A stretch of 64,000 nucleotides of DNA, from contig CP136061.1 in the NCBI GenBank assembly GCA_032622095.1, positions 67,461,127 to 67,525,126 on the forward strand, in the 5' to 3' direction. This stretch comes from Siphonodentalium dalli (lineage: Eukaryota > Mollusca > Scaphopoda > Gadilida > Siphonodentaliidae). The position numbers were made by a program, and so were the translations under genes. Positions 35,662 to 47,563 of this stretch are shown piece by piece (the stretch's first letter is position 1; each line of letters starts with the position of its first letter). Below the pieces are notes generated by a model. The model did not search any database. It saw only the letters and a program-made list of their open reading frames with translations, and was not told where the DNA came from.

Positions 35662-35782
35662 GGTTGGTTTGATATTATAGGCCTGATTTCAGCCCTCAGT
35701 AGCCTCATATCAGCCTTCGACATCAGGCTGATTGTGATATGAGGTTACCTCAGGGTGATATAGGGCCTAATATCAAACCAAC
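35662..35782. repeat. ~120-bp imperfect palindrome
   Basis: GGTTGGTTTGATATTATAGG at the left pairs with CCTAATATCAAACCAAC at the right, and 'gcctcatatcagcc' with 'ggctgattgtgatatgaggt'. The structure is MITE-like, but no other copy was noticed. Confidence 0.65.
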
Positions 35783-35869
35783 GATGTTGGCGCTGTTAGT
35801 CTACAGGGTCACTGTCTGGTTGTTCCCCTTGCCGAGGAGATATAAATGGGTACAGGACGTTTTGTATCG

Positions 35870-35965
35870 TCTTAAGTCATTTCGTACCACATTTTTGGTA
35901 GTTTCGCACCATATATTTGGTAGTTTCGTACCTTATTGTTTGGTCGTTTCGTACCATGTTACTAC
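35870..35965 (+). repeat. ~22-bp tandem repeat of TTTCGTACCA
   Basis: Four units of 'tttcgtacca' plus 'tatttttggtag' or variants. A shorter related array lies at 34,372-34,425. Confidence 0.7.
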
Positions 35966-37173
35966 ATGTCTGTCACACCATATGTAAACAAATAAATGAT
36001 TTTCTACACAGTACGAAATGAAATAAAGTAACCAAGCAATCCGGCACCGGTATGTAAAACCAAACATTATGGTATGGAACGACCATGGTTATCACACCGG
36101 TCACCCGCGTATCACCAACACGGTGATCGTACCGCCGATCGAGAATCCGGTCAAGCCTATCCCGTGCGATGGAGGAAGATATACGTACGTTAACATCGCT
36201 AAAATGACTGCAATTCGATATCCCAGAAGAACAGTTAACCACATATTATATAGATGGATTTATCACTCGTTGATAGAAATTCTCTGACCCATTTAATCGT
36301 GACTTTTCTAATGATTTGAAACGATTATTTGGAAAATTTTACAGTCTGAGGAAATAATTCTGACTAAATATTGATATAATCACAACCGTGTTCAATTGTC
36401 CATGTCATCCTGAAGCTATTCGGAAAGATGTACATTACTTTTGACAGGAACAAGTCCCTGTCGTGTGTTAGAATCATACACAAACGCCAAATTATGGATT
36501 TAAATAATTGTTGTCGATAATGTTATGAGTATCAACAAATCGGTGTAATTTCTTGCGAAAGTACATACTGTCGCGGTTGAAGTACCCACTGGTGCGGATA
36601 TTTTGCAAACGTCCAAAGTGTTTTCCAGATTTAAAAGTCTTTTTGTTTCTCTTTCCGGTTAACATTTCAACAAAAACAACAAGAAGATATTGGTCAATAA
36701 ATGGTGGCAGAAGCTCCGCACATTTGTCTGGGGACTCCGAAATACTATTTTGAATCTCAGGGGTTTGTCATTAAGGACAAAATCATTTTTACAAAAAAAC
36801 GGCGTTCCAGACACACGTGAATATACAAACTGGCTCATGTCCACATAAAAGTAAGTCGCGCGGGAACACGTTGACCGCTAAGAGTATAGTCACAACGTCA
36901 TGCAAGAGCATGCGATGGAAACTATGGTTGCTCAGCATCAGAATGTACGCTGTGTTACTCTGGCGCAAACAGTTTAAAAGTTCACAGAATTTCCGTACAC
37001 AGTGGGACCACATTCAGTTGTGAATGTGGCAGGGTTTACAAGTACAACACTGGCCATGCAAACCACAGACAAAGGACAAAGAATTAGTGTTCACAATAAA
37101 TGCAATGTCTTCCAATTTCGTTTGTTGTAAAAACCTGGGTATTGTTTGCATACTACTAACACACTTATGGGTC
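35966..37173. other. no recognisable gene
   Basis: The ~80-bp stretch at 36,070-36,150 ('ccggtcacccgcgtatc') matches the reverse complement of 39,480-39,550. Short frames on both strands show no domain. Confidence 0.35.
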
Positions 37174-37515
37174 GGAGGACGTGACTGTCAGATCCCAGTT
37201 GGGGGGGAGTTTCCACTTTGAAATTTCCAACTGCACCCATCCACAAACAACCAGACCAAATACATAGAGTTGACATACCATTGCATCAACCTTGGTTGGA
37301 AATTTCCAACTGACATTTCAAACTCATCAACTGTTATGCTTTCGTTCTTCTGAAAACAACATACCCCCCTTAATTACTGTTTGGAAAATCAAACAATGGA
37401 AACAATTTCAACCAATTATATACTGGGTGTAACGTTTCCAATGAACGTCAAGAATAAAATTTCCGATTGTTGCAGATTGTTGAAAAAAATTACCAAAGCA
37501 CCCCATGTCGAAGCA
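37174..37515 (-). mobile_element. decayed hAT-like fragment
   Basis: The degenerate end GGAGGACGTGACTGTCAGAT is followed by 'gtttccactttgaaatttcc', GTTGGAAATTTCCAACTGA (37,294-37,312) and family-order blocks. The opposite end is not clear; further GTTGGAAAT words continue to about 37,760. Confidence 0.5.
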
Positions 37516-38156
37516 TTCATGTATATGGAGCGTTAAGAGGGATAAGTTGGTTATCACTATGGGTTAAATATTCTTTGATAACTATTTATTATGGAACATG
37601 GGTTAAGGAATTTGAGTGTCTACTCCGCCAATGTTTTCCAAATTGGCCAATAGTTGGAAATGTCGTGCCTGCATGCCACCACTTGGAAATGGTACACTGG
37701 TCGATTGTAGGCCTGTCATATGTTTTTGGACAGAAATGTCAATTAGTTGAAATGGCCAACCATATGGGTGTAACGTTGAAAATTAACTAAAAGATTGAAC
37801 GTGTGTGGTACATGTACAAGCTCCAACTCGATGTGGTTGATCTGATAACTCATGCTGGATACGAGCTGAGAATTTCTGGAATCCCGAGGCTCTGTTGTTG
37901 TTGTTGTTGTTGTGGGTGTTGGTGGTGCCTTGTTGGCTATCGCCTTTATTGTTGATCATTGTGATGTTGATGGCACTTGCCGAGTCATATTCGGTATTGG
38001 TGGTGGTATAGCAATGGTCATTATAGATACGGATATTTTTCTTTTCGTAAATGTAGCTGAATGGTATTCACACAGCGTTATCCTGTCGTCCCGCATGGAC
38101 ACAAACATTTCACTATTACTTTGTGAAATTGCAGATGGTAATAATCCAGGGTGTTA
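37516..38156. other. no recognisable gene; (TGT)n microsatellite
   Basis: A (TGT)n run lies at about 37,892-37,911. A 99-codon frame from 37,912 overlaps the palindrome downstream and has no family resemblance, so it is not called a gene. Confidence 0.4.
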
Positions 38157-38319
38157 TATAAGGATTAACTGTCATGTGGACTGTTTTTATGGAGATGTAA
38201 CGGTGAGGTAAGTGGACATAACTTGTGTAAAACCCGAAGGGTTTTACATACAAGTTATGACCACTTACCTCACCGTTACATCTCCATAAAAATAGTCCAC
38301 ATGACAGTTAATCCTTATA
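38157..38319. repeat. near-perfect 163-bp palindrome (long hairpin)
   Basis: TATAAGGATTAACTGTCATG on the left is mirrored by CATGACAGTTAATCCTTATA on the right. The arms stay complementary for about 78 bp with only a few mismatches, closing on GTAAAACCC-GAA-GGGTTTTAC near 38,238. It is the most nearly perfect hairpin in the window. No coding function. Confidence 0.95.
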
Positions 38320-40082
38320 TTTATATACATTTAGCGAAAAAGCCACTTTTGTAAATTTATTTAAATCGAAAAGTGTATCGTGACAAGATCAGCCCAAAAT
38401 ACCCAATAGCACCCTTGGCAAAAGTTAATAGGAACAATTTCTCTTCATATTGAAACCCGATGATGTATTAAGTCAGTCCTGCGCGAGTCCAAATGCGCCC
38501 AAAACATTACGCGTTCGTCTTTCCAAACCTAATGACGTATCGATTGTGTTATTAGCTTGGTGTTATGAGGCGTTGCGCATTCACCGAGAAATAACTGCAA
38601 CTAGCCACGTGGGCGCCGACCAATCAGAATGCTGGATTTAGTGATGACAACACTTAGTGTGTAAATATATGCTGGTATCCGTTGTGTCCTGTTGTGTGAT
38701 ATAATGCCAATTTTACGTACTCTAGTTCTTCATTTTGCTGGTATTTGATGGCGCTTTCGACTGCCACTCAGGGTGTTAAAAAAAAGAGTCGCCAGTGGTG
38801 ACATCCGAACAGTCTCTGGGCATGATCTGACATCTCATTTCTGAAAAAAAATGGAAAAATAACGTTAAGTTGCATAAAATATAATCCTGGAACTAATAAA
38901 TGTTTTTAAAAAACTGCCAGATGGGGAAAATCGGTTGAAAACCCATCAGTTCCATCTAATTCCATATACCGTTTAATGGTATGCTATGATCCAGAGTTAT
39001 AATCTGTCCGACGTGTCCTAAATTCAAGAAACATTCCAATTTTGTGAAACTTTAACACCGAGTCGGTTGGTACTCAAAACGTGTTTCTCACCGCAACAAC
39101 GGTACTTGTCACCGAGTTGTTGGTACAGATTTTTTTCAATCGACGTTTTTTCAAGAGACTGTTTCATGAGAATTATGCATCAGGTGAAACTGCTAACACC
39201 ATGGTTTGTGGGGTACACATCATATAATATATTATGGTCACTTTGATCCGTTCGGCGCCAGTTGTTATTAGTAAAAAAGCGATTAATACTGTTATTTCCA
39301 TTTTCGCTGTAGTTATCACTGAATACAACGAGATTATTCAAAGAAAGCAAACTTATTATCAACACACACGAATATTGGAATGGATTTATTTTCGTAATAT
39401 TAAACCGGATATAATTATAAATAAAATGTATATAAATAAATAAACTCACATTTTGTTAACACCAAAACATTTAAAAGACGACCGGATATCCGTGCCAATA
39501 GGTACTCCACCGTGCTGGAGATACGCGGGTGACCGGTGTGGTTATGGTATCGAATACTGAAATAATGAAGAAGTCACTGCAGTTGTATATATCATTTATG
39601 TGATCACAATATATGCATGTATAATGCAACCTGTAAGTTGACATGACCTCTGTTCTAGTTGGCTTATGATTGAGTTCTGAAGTGCTCTTCGCACTGTCAG
39701 GTTTACTTGATCAATACTCCAGCAATGTTCAGAATCCTATCTCACGACACTCTTATGAAACGTCTAGAAAATATAATCCATATTTAATAAATCCTTCAGA
39801 CATTCAGTATTACCGATCGCCCGAATCAACATCTGACTGTTCGAAGCGGTTCCACTCAATTGTTGTTTTTAAGGAAGTCGTCGTCGCAATGTACAGTGCT
39901 AGTACGCAGTAGATCGAACGATTATCTTACGGTGTTGTTGTTGTTGTTGACATACTCATATTCATACTGCTGTTGTTAGTACTTGTCACACACATCCTAA
40001 GTTCTCCACCGGATTTTGACAGAAAATCACTGTAACACTGGGAACAGTGACAATCACAGTAATACTCAGTCTGGGTGAACGT
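38320..40082. other. no recognisable gene
   Basis: No domain-bearing frame, element end or array. A short (TGT)n run lies near 39,932. A ~70-bp match to 36,070-36,150 in reverse lies at 39,480-39,550. Confidence 0.35.
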
Positions 40083-40107
40083 CGACTCTATATTTGAAAT
40101 ATAGAGT
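40083..40107. repeat. 25-bp palindrome
   Basis: GACTCTATATTT and its complement AAATATAGAGTC meet around a single base. It could be a small hairpin or a dimeric protein site; no further evidence. Confidence 0.6.
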
Positions 40108-41400
40108 CTGGAGCTAATGTAGCCAAAACCATTTCTATTCAGCGAAGAGCTTCCCCAAAATGACGTCACGGATTTTTAAAAATACATCGATGATTGACAG
40201 GTGTCCCCACGTGTTATTTGTTGTGCTTCGCCGACTCATCAACCCACAGAAGGCCTGTGTCGCGACATTAAAACTTACAGAAGATAATATTTGTCGTGTG
40301 TGCGACTATTCTTTTTTCGGGAGATGAACTCGCTGCATCAACGGGAAAGCTGCATCCGATAGCAAAAAATAAGGTCGTCATCAAAAATGATGCTTTAGAA
40401 CTATTTAAAAGCTTAAAATTAAGTCATTTCCTCGGTGTTTGACTTTCAGATGACTTTTTTTTTACGGCAAATAATTTGTCGATTTGCAAACCATGTTACA
40501 ATAAAGTAAATCAAATACACGGACATGAGTAAAGTTCTATTTATATTTATGGGAGGCCAAGTTGGTACCATACGCAGGCCTATCTATCAGGTCCAGCACA
40601 TCCTTCAAATTAATCGGAATCGTACCGAATATATAATTTCGAAGCCATTTTTTCTGTCTCTGTTGAATTTGCAAGCCTCGAAATTCCGCTCTGTTACTAT
40701 ATTTAGAGCATTCGGCAAACCTCGTCGCGGTCACAGGTCGAGGAGTTAAGACGCAGAGGTCACAGGTCGAGGAGTTCAGAATGATATTTAGAGGTGACAT
40801 TATGGGAGTCTCCGCCCATTAACACTTGTTTATCAACCCATACGGTTTCATTGGACGGAAAATAATTTACGCAATCAATCAGATTACGGAATCCCGAGGA
40901 CTTGGAAATGAGATAGCGATGTTATCCGTCAGACCTAATATTCAATGTTGTAATGAATATTTAGGTATGAGTTTACTCAGACTGAGTAATACTGACAGTG
41001 AATGAGTTATAGATACTGACAGTGATAAATCAACATCATAGTCCTCAAATTCGGTTGCTTAATTTTCCTTTGGTTTTCTTAGAATTATTTTTTTAGAATT
41101 ATATATAGATTCTTCATTTGTAGAATAAGTTGAATAACAATCAGTTATTATGACAATCGTCGTCAACAATATCTGCTACAGGTACAGGATATAGTCCACA
41201 GTCCGTATAACATCGCAGTTTTCATGTTCAGGGTCGCTTTCTGACGCGAAAATGTTCGAGAACATGCCTTTTTTTTTGCTGGCGGGGATATCCCATGTTG
41301 ACGTCACGGATTTTGCGGTTAGGTGACTCCAGCCAGATTGGTGGCCAGCGCCCCTAGCGTTAATTCAAGAATTAACTAGTAATTAAAGAATTGTTCATTG
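40108..41400. other. no recognisable gene
   Basis: 'cacaggtcgaggagtt' is directly repeated near 40,731 and 40,761. Nothing else is supported. Confidence 0.35.
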
Positions 41401-41589
41401 GTTTGTAAACGGAAGCTATTAATTCTGTAGACTCGTCCATTTATCCTGCATTTTTAGTCATTGGTTTCACCGGAAATAGTTGATTCCGCTATTAGATATT
41501 GATTCGAATACGAACGTTATTAATTGTGCATTGGTGATAATTTATATCTATTAAATATAAGAATGACACTAAGGTCTATTAGTTTTATA

Positions 41590-41970
41590 ACGATAATAAT
41601 TGATCGTGGGAAATCGTCTATTGGTTTGAAATATCTTTATTGATTAAGAAAATATGGCTATTGAAACGGAATGTACGTTTATTGAATATGCGCGAATCTT
41701 ACTAATTGTGTGTTATTAGATATTAGTTGAACAATGAATACTATTAAATTAAAATAGAACATTAATTTTGCATCGGTCAACATTGATTATGAATCTATAT
41801 CTATTCAAACGGAACTGTCTCTTATTGAATCCAAGAACGACTATTGGTTTGAAAATAGAGAATATTGGTTTGAAAATAGAGACTATTGATTTCACAAACC
41901 ACCATTTAACTTTTATTTCATGTAATTTCCGACCGAATGGCCGCCCATACACCTCTGTCGCCACGTCCCT
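41590..41970 (-). repeat. dispersed repeat with alternating ATTGG / CCAAT motifs, copy 2
   Basis: It is the reverse complement of 32,790-33,180, ending in CGCCACGTCCCTG, which resembles a hAT terminus. Iterated units such as CTATTGGTTTGAAA, ATTGATTAAG and TTATTGAATC extend upstream to about 41,400. Confidence 0.7.
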
Positions 41971-42901
41971 GTGTCCCTGTTTTAATGAGCCTTCATAAAA
42001 ACCACAGCAGAATCGGGGGAGAATTCAGATTACGGATTACACTCCTTACGACGTGGTTTGGTAAAAGAACAGACCACAATAAGTAAACGAACAGACCGTA
42101 ATCATTATTTCGTCTTAATCTGGATTCAGATTCTGATTCCGTAATAAATGCAAAAAACGGCGAGATTTCCCCACCTCGGAGTTTAAAAACACAATAAAAC
42201 ATAAGAACCCGTCCGTTGTGTACAAATTATTGCAGAATATAAACGATATATATAAAAAATAAATGCGGAGACAAATTTGTTATCGAGTGTAAACGGGGAG
42301 AATATTACTGAAATTAGCCAAATAATGTTATTGATAGTAACGCTGCAGCTGGGGGAGCACTTTGGTTGATGGCCAACTTGAAGCAAATCATTATCAATTT
42401 CATTGTCGCTTTCATCATGTTCATTTCATAATTCAATCCATAAAATACCGCCCGAACGCATGTCGATTTCAAATTCGGCGGATACGTCACCATTGACCGA
42501 ATTCATATGAACCTGCATGGATATGTCTTCTGCTTTGTTCGTTATTGTATGTTCCTTCTTATTCAAGAAATAGTAGGATTATGATATCGATGGATTATCA
42601 GATACACGTGTGTACTATCTAGTCTTATAGCAATTTCATATTTAAAATGTTTTGTTTCGTTAAATAGTCGTTTTGCACAATAGTCTCTGTATAGTGCCGA
42701 AACACAGGCATTTTTTGGCCAACGTGCTGTGCATTTGTTGGAAAATAAAGCTTTGCTCATGAAGCTAATGTTGTGGTCTTGTGATCGCACGTGGGCAGCA
42801 TCTCCCGATCGCACAAACACAAATGTAAATGTATTCTAGGATCTCATGACTATATAGTGGAAATGTCAATTTATTTGATTAAATACCCACACGTACAAGT
42901 T
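41971..42901. other. no recognisable gene
   Basis: 41,975-42,020 ('tgttttaatgagcc', 'accacagcagaatcgg') faintly resembles the sequence upstream of the candidate tubulin TATA box at 31,550-31,590. No coding sequence recognised. Confidence 0.35.
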
Positions 42902-43553
42902 CTAGGGACGTGGATAGAGGGTTCACATGGGGTGATCCATCAAATTTTCGGCCAACTGCACCCCCTTGAACCAAACATCAAACTCACAGGTTCGCAGAAT
43001 TCCATTTGCACCCCTTGGAAATATCCAACCTGACAAACCCTAAGATTGGAAAATTACCAACTTTTACTGGTTGAAAAATCAAACAATGAGAACAATTCCA
43101 ACCTAAAAATGGTGTCAAATTAATGTCCAACTAATGTTGTGTCAGGCATGCAATTTCCAACTGCTGGAAATGTACCAAAGTTTAGTTTGAACATATGTAT
43201 TTGTCAAAATTAGATAACACATGATATATAACACATACATTTGTTTATACAGACAATAGGATTGGAGGACAAGTGCTGACTCACTTAAGGGTACCATCCC
43301 CATATATGTTATTACACTGAAAAATTAATTAGTAATGGCAAAGCAACATGACTACCAAAACAATTTGTATATGTATTTGTTTAAAGTCGGTTTGTTGCGT
43401 TTGTTGGCTTGTGCGTATCATTATTTGGAATAGTTAGTCAAAACAATCCTGATTTGCCTCACGTATGAATTACTGTACAGATAAAAAAATTGTAGCAATT
43501 TCGGGGGGGGGGGGTGGTCTAGACATCCTAGCCAATCCGTCGTCACGTCCCTG
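42902..43553 (-). mobile_element. hAT-like non-autonomous element, decayed
   Basis: Left end CTAGGGACGTGGATAGAGGG, right end CGTCGTCACGTCCCTG at 43,553. Flanking octamers TACAAGTT and TACAACTG agree at six of eight positions. Internal family blocks include 'caactgcacccccttgaacc' and 'aatgtccaactaatg'. A G-run lies near 43,504. Confidence 0.65.
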
Positions 43554-43870
43554 TACAACTGACAAGTTTCGTTTGTTCTCCACAACGTGTTCGGAATTTG
43601 ATTCAGGAGATATAGAGCTGTTAGAAATACTTGCCCTCATCAATAAACACACTTTAACTTGAAAAAAGATGCGATTAAGTCGGCTTGGCAGCTAATTAGG
43701 AGCCATGTATATACACATAGAAGAAAAGCATGACTTTCACAACAAACCTGAACATTATAAATATAAGGTACAAATGATACTTGTGTCAAATACATATGCC
43801 ATTTTTGACGCTGGGAGAACATTAAACATAGTATCGGAGACCACGTGGATTTCAAAATCTGACCTAGAAT

Positions 43871-44824
43871 CAGGGACGTGGCTAGAGGGTCTCCGTTGTG
43901 GGGGGCGGTGTCCACTTTGGGGAATTCCAACTGCACCACCCCATTGAATCCGACCAAACACAAGTTTTGCATAATTTCATTCGCACCCGCTTGTCTCTCA
44001 GTACTCTTGCCTAATAGCCTATATATTCATACACAATGTTTCTATATATACCGTTATCAGAACATTCAGATATTTATTAATTAGCTCCAGACAAATGCAC
44101 ACGGCTGCGGACAAGAGACCAGGACCACCAGGCCGACCACGGTTGCTCGGCCCGGTGTGAGAAAGTTTTGAAAACTAAACAAGAAAATCTCCAAATCATA
44201 GCATCTAGACTGGCCTCAAGCTTTCCTAGTGTTGGAAATTTCAAACCTCATACTCTCCCTTAGGTTGGAAATTCTCCAACTGATGACCATTTTCAGTCCA
44301 CAATTTTGACCAAATGTAGTAAAATACTGTTTTCTTAAACTAATTAGCATTTTTTTATTGGCCACGGAGGAGGGACCATGGCACACCGGGCCGACCATGG
44401 TTTGAAAATTTTGAAATCTGAACAAGAAAATCGTATCTAGACTAGCCTCAAACCTTCCTAGGGTTGGAAATTTCAAACCTTACACCCCCACTTATGTTTG
44501 AAAATTTCCAACTGATGACAATTCCAATGACATTGTTGACCAAATGTAGGACAATATTGTTTTCTTAAATTAACTAGTAGTTTTTGACTGGCCACGGGGG
44601 AGGGACAAGGATACAAGCCTTCCAAGTGTTGGAAATTTCCAACCTGACACCATAAGGTTGGAAAATTGGAAAATTTCCAACGGCCATTTCAGTCCAAAAT
44701 GTTTACCAATAGTATGAAAATATGCAAATATATGTCGAAAAAGCTATGAAATTTCCAACTCTTGAAAAATTTGACCAAAGTTGGCGGGTTGTGCCCCCAA
44801 CCCACCACTTCCGCCACGTCTCTG
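43871..44824 (-). mobile_element. hAT-superfamily non-autonomous element with perfect TSD
   Basis: It starts CAGGGACGTGGCTAGAGGG and ends CCGCCACGTCTCTG. The identical octamer CCTAGAAT flanks both sides (43,863-43,870 and 44,825-44,832). The body carries repeated GTTGGAAATTT(T)CCAAC blocks, 'aagctttcctagtgttgg' and CCGGGCCGACCATGG palindromes. It sits about 120 bp upstream of the TATA box of the third candidate tubulin first exon. No transposase. Confidence 0.95.
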
Positions 44825-44943
44825 CCTAGAATCCGGGCTAAATGATTTTAGCCCGCCCCGTAATCGGTTTAGGATTCTGATCCAGATTACCCCACCACAT
44901 AACGACTCTGCTGGCGATATCAGTCCCCATATCTCGCGCGACC

Positions 44944-45159
44944 TATATATTCACTGAGCCGGCAGTGGTCACGTAATCTGGATAATAATGTCACTCATTC
45001 GCCGTTCACCGGCATACACCCGACTCGACGCACGAGATCTGTCCACTTAATCATCTGACCACATGAAACTTGTTAGATATGTGTCTTTTCCGTTGACCCG
45101 TCGATCGGACCAGGTGTGGTTGTTTCTGAAGATCTCGGCGTTAAACCTCTCTGAAAATG
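44944..45159 (+). promoter_or_regulatory. candidate alpha-tubulin promoter and first exon (third copy)
   Basis: TATATAT at 44,944-44,950 is followed 207 bp later by CTCTCTGAAAATG|GTGAGA, with ATG at 45,157-45,159. It is a diverged relative of the blocks at 24,205-24,412 and 31,608-31,815. Conservation is strongest over the last ~45 bp around the ATG and donor ('tgaagatctcggc', 'taaacctctctg'). It is the copy nearest right exon 2 (11.5 kb upstream, same strand). Confidence 0.55.
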
Positions 45160-45249
45160 GTGAGATACCTTGCCTTTTGTGTAATTGTGTGTCGTTATTG
45201 GATGATGGCCTCTTGGGATCGAGCCCGAGTTAAGTGGTGCCTGTCATTT

Positions 45250-45342
45250 GCAGAATGAGGTCCCCAGAGGGTGAATGTAGTGACGCTATCCCGCGTATCG
45301 GGCTAGCATCACCAAATTCACCCTCTTGGGACCTAATTCTGC
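45250..45342. mobile_element. palindromic MITE, copy 2
   Basis: GCAGAATGAGGTCCCCAGAG pairs with the complement ending CCTAATTCTGC. Same family as 33,299-33,397. Confidence 0.75.
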
Positions 45343-45555
45343 ATGGCCTCATCTGCTATGCGAGACATACTCAGATTGAAGTTCCCAAATGTTGAATATT
45401 GTGATATACACCCATTGGGAATCTCGATTATGCAATGTGTCGTCTGCCAATTTGGGGATATAGAGAAACTAAACTAAAAAAGAAATAGGATATGTGTAAA
45501 GAAATTTCTATAGAAATTTGATAATAAAGAACTCTCCAGAGAAGATGAGGCCTAA

Positions 45556-45648
45556 GCAGAATGAGGTTTTCAGAGGGTGAATTTGGTGATGCTAGCCCAC
45601 TATGCAGGATAGTGTCACTAAAGGCAACCTCTGGGGACCTCATTCTGC
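45556..45648. mobile_element. palindromic MITE, copy 3
   Basis: GCAGAATGAGGTTTTCAGAG pairs with CTCTGGGGACCTCATTCTGC. The outer flanks 'gaggccta' and 'aatgacaggcac' are shared with copies 1 and 2, so the full element may extend beyond the palindrome. Confidence 0.75.
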
Positions 45649-45649
45649 A

Positions 45650-46035
45650 AATGACAGGCACACCAAACTCAGGCTTGCTTGGGATGCCACTGTATCCATA
45701 TTGGATTCTGATTCTCCGAACTCTCCCGTTAAGTGATCGTCAGTTTTCGTTATACTTGTCGTTTGATGCTCTCGGACTAGACTCGGTATTGAAGTTTTAT
45801 TTAAGGGGCAGGTCAGGTGATCAATTTTGATTGGGTGTGACTTGGTGTGATATTAGAAACAACAGGTTTTCTGTCTGGCGGGTCCGCTTGGAACTTGTTC
45901 CATTATAATGTTGTGTGTATTTATTTTTGAATTTGATTTTGATTTTTCTAATGTAGGTCATGTGATGTAATTCCAGAAACAAATTCTTAAAATTTTATAT
46001 AGGGCAAAATTTTATAATTTACCTAGCGCAGTTAA
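45650..46035. other. dispersed-repeat sequence, no gene
   Basis: 45,880-46,030 ('ctggcgggtccgcttggaac', 'atttacctagcgca') matches the reverse complement of 52,640-52,760. 45,930-46,030 also resembles 54,170-54,245. Confidence 0.45.
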
Positions 46036-46796
46036 GGGCTTTGTCAACAAAACCAATTTTCCCCAAATTTTCAACCAAGCCCATGGATGCACCATTTTAA
46101 GAGTGTAAGCCATCATTGATTATCTTAGAAATACGAAATGTGAACTTTATAGAGGTTTTAACAAATATTTTTGGAAACATTTACTTAGAACCAGTTTTTA
46201 CAAATTATAGATGGACTTCCCCAACATGACTGACTGGGAGCTGGCAACAATTGGTTAACTATTGACAGTAGTGAGTTGATAAAATAATTTCTTAAGCTTC
46301 AATATGTAACCACAAAATAGGTCACCAATCGTGGAATAATCCCGTATGGTCCAGTAGCCACACAGGCGGATAACAATGCCAACAACACTAGACCTAATGT
46401 GACCCCTGATCCACCCATCAAGTGTCATATTCAAGACGGCATTACTAAGCAAGTAAATCTGTCATTTGTAAACCAGTGATTCGGAGTAAATTTTTCAAAG
46501 AACTCGTAAATATGAATATATTTTTATTGTTCATCATTCTTAAGTGTTCAGTACACATTCCCATATTTTTTTTCTTGGATATGTACTTTGTGTTTGTTGG
46601 ATTGGGATTCGAAAAGTATAATTTTTAAAAGTTAAAACCTCTATAAATTTCACATTTGTTTTTATAAAATAATTCATAATGAATTATACCCTTAAAATGA
46701 TGCATCCTTTGGCTTGGTTACTGTGATTACTAATATAAATGAATAGAATCCTTTATTTTTACTCCCATCAAATTTTGGGAGAAATGGGTTGACAAA
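46036..46796. mobile_element. diverged foldback element related to 22,365-23,344
   Basis: The left arm from GTTAAGGGCTTTGTCAAC and the right arm ending TTGACAAATCCCTTAAAT are inverted and share phrases with the 22-kb foldback ('gaaatacgaaatgtgaactt', 'tggttactgtgattact'). Sequences equivalent to the two flanks lie close together, without the foldback, near 52,630 (reverse strand) and 54,250, which are two empty sites. Confidence 0.7.
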
Positions 46797-47563
46797 TCCC
46801 TTAAATGTTATGACTGTTCAATGATATGCCTGCTTTAGTTCCCGAACAACTGCTTCATACATAACTTTTGCACCGGAGATTTGCATGGAAATCCCCATTC
46901 AATGTTGGTAACTTGACCCCCTAAAGGATATCCCAAACGTGACAAAGATAGCCGAGTGAGTTTTTATACCCTAACTCCTATGACTACCAGCCATTGCAAG
47001 TCTACGTCTCCAATTTTCATGAAATTTCACAAGAACATAGGAACACGATTGAAAACATGTTTGCAATCACATCCATATTTTGAAAAGATTAACTTGATTC
47101 AGAAAATTATCTAGAAAGTGAACGAAATTACGCCAATCACCAGAAGTCAAAACTAATAAAGCAAAAATATATAATTAATGTGGCATCTTGTAGATTGGGA
47201 TTCCAGGATGAGGAGAGGGACCATCATTTTTCAAAATAACTGTTTTAGCTACATCTCCATTGATTTAAAGGCACCCTCCATCAGTTGAACAAAAGTATGT
47301 GGCCATTTGCTTTTTGCGACTATTTTCGGGTACGGTAAGCTAGATTGCCCATGAAGTGAGCTGGATCATAAGGATGTAAGAGGCTGTCTATTTTGCCCCT
47401 ATTTCACAAATACCTCTTTCAAACCGGATACTTTATATAAGATCTTTAAGAAAATGACAATGTAAGCTATATTTGCAACATTTCCTAAGATATCAGATGC
47501 ATCATATATTGTGAAACTGGTGTATTTTGATACAAATGGCCTGACATACAGTCATACTTCATA

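Noticed and set aside
37912-38211. 99-codon frame rich in Gly/Val/Ile
   Set aside because: It starts in a (TGT)n microsatellite and ends in a long palindrome; no family resemblance.
43640-43972. 110-codon minus-strand frame
   Set aside because: It runs through the left end of a non-coding hAT element.
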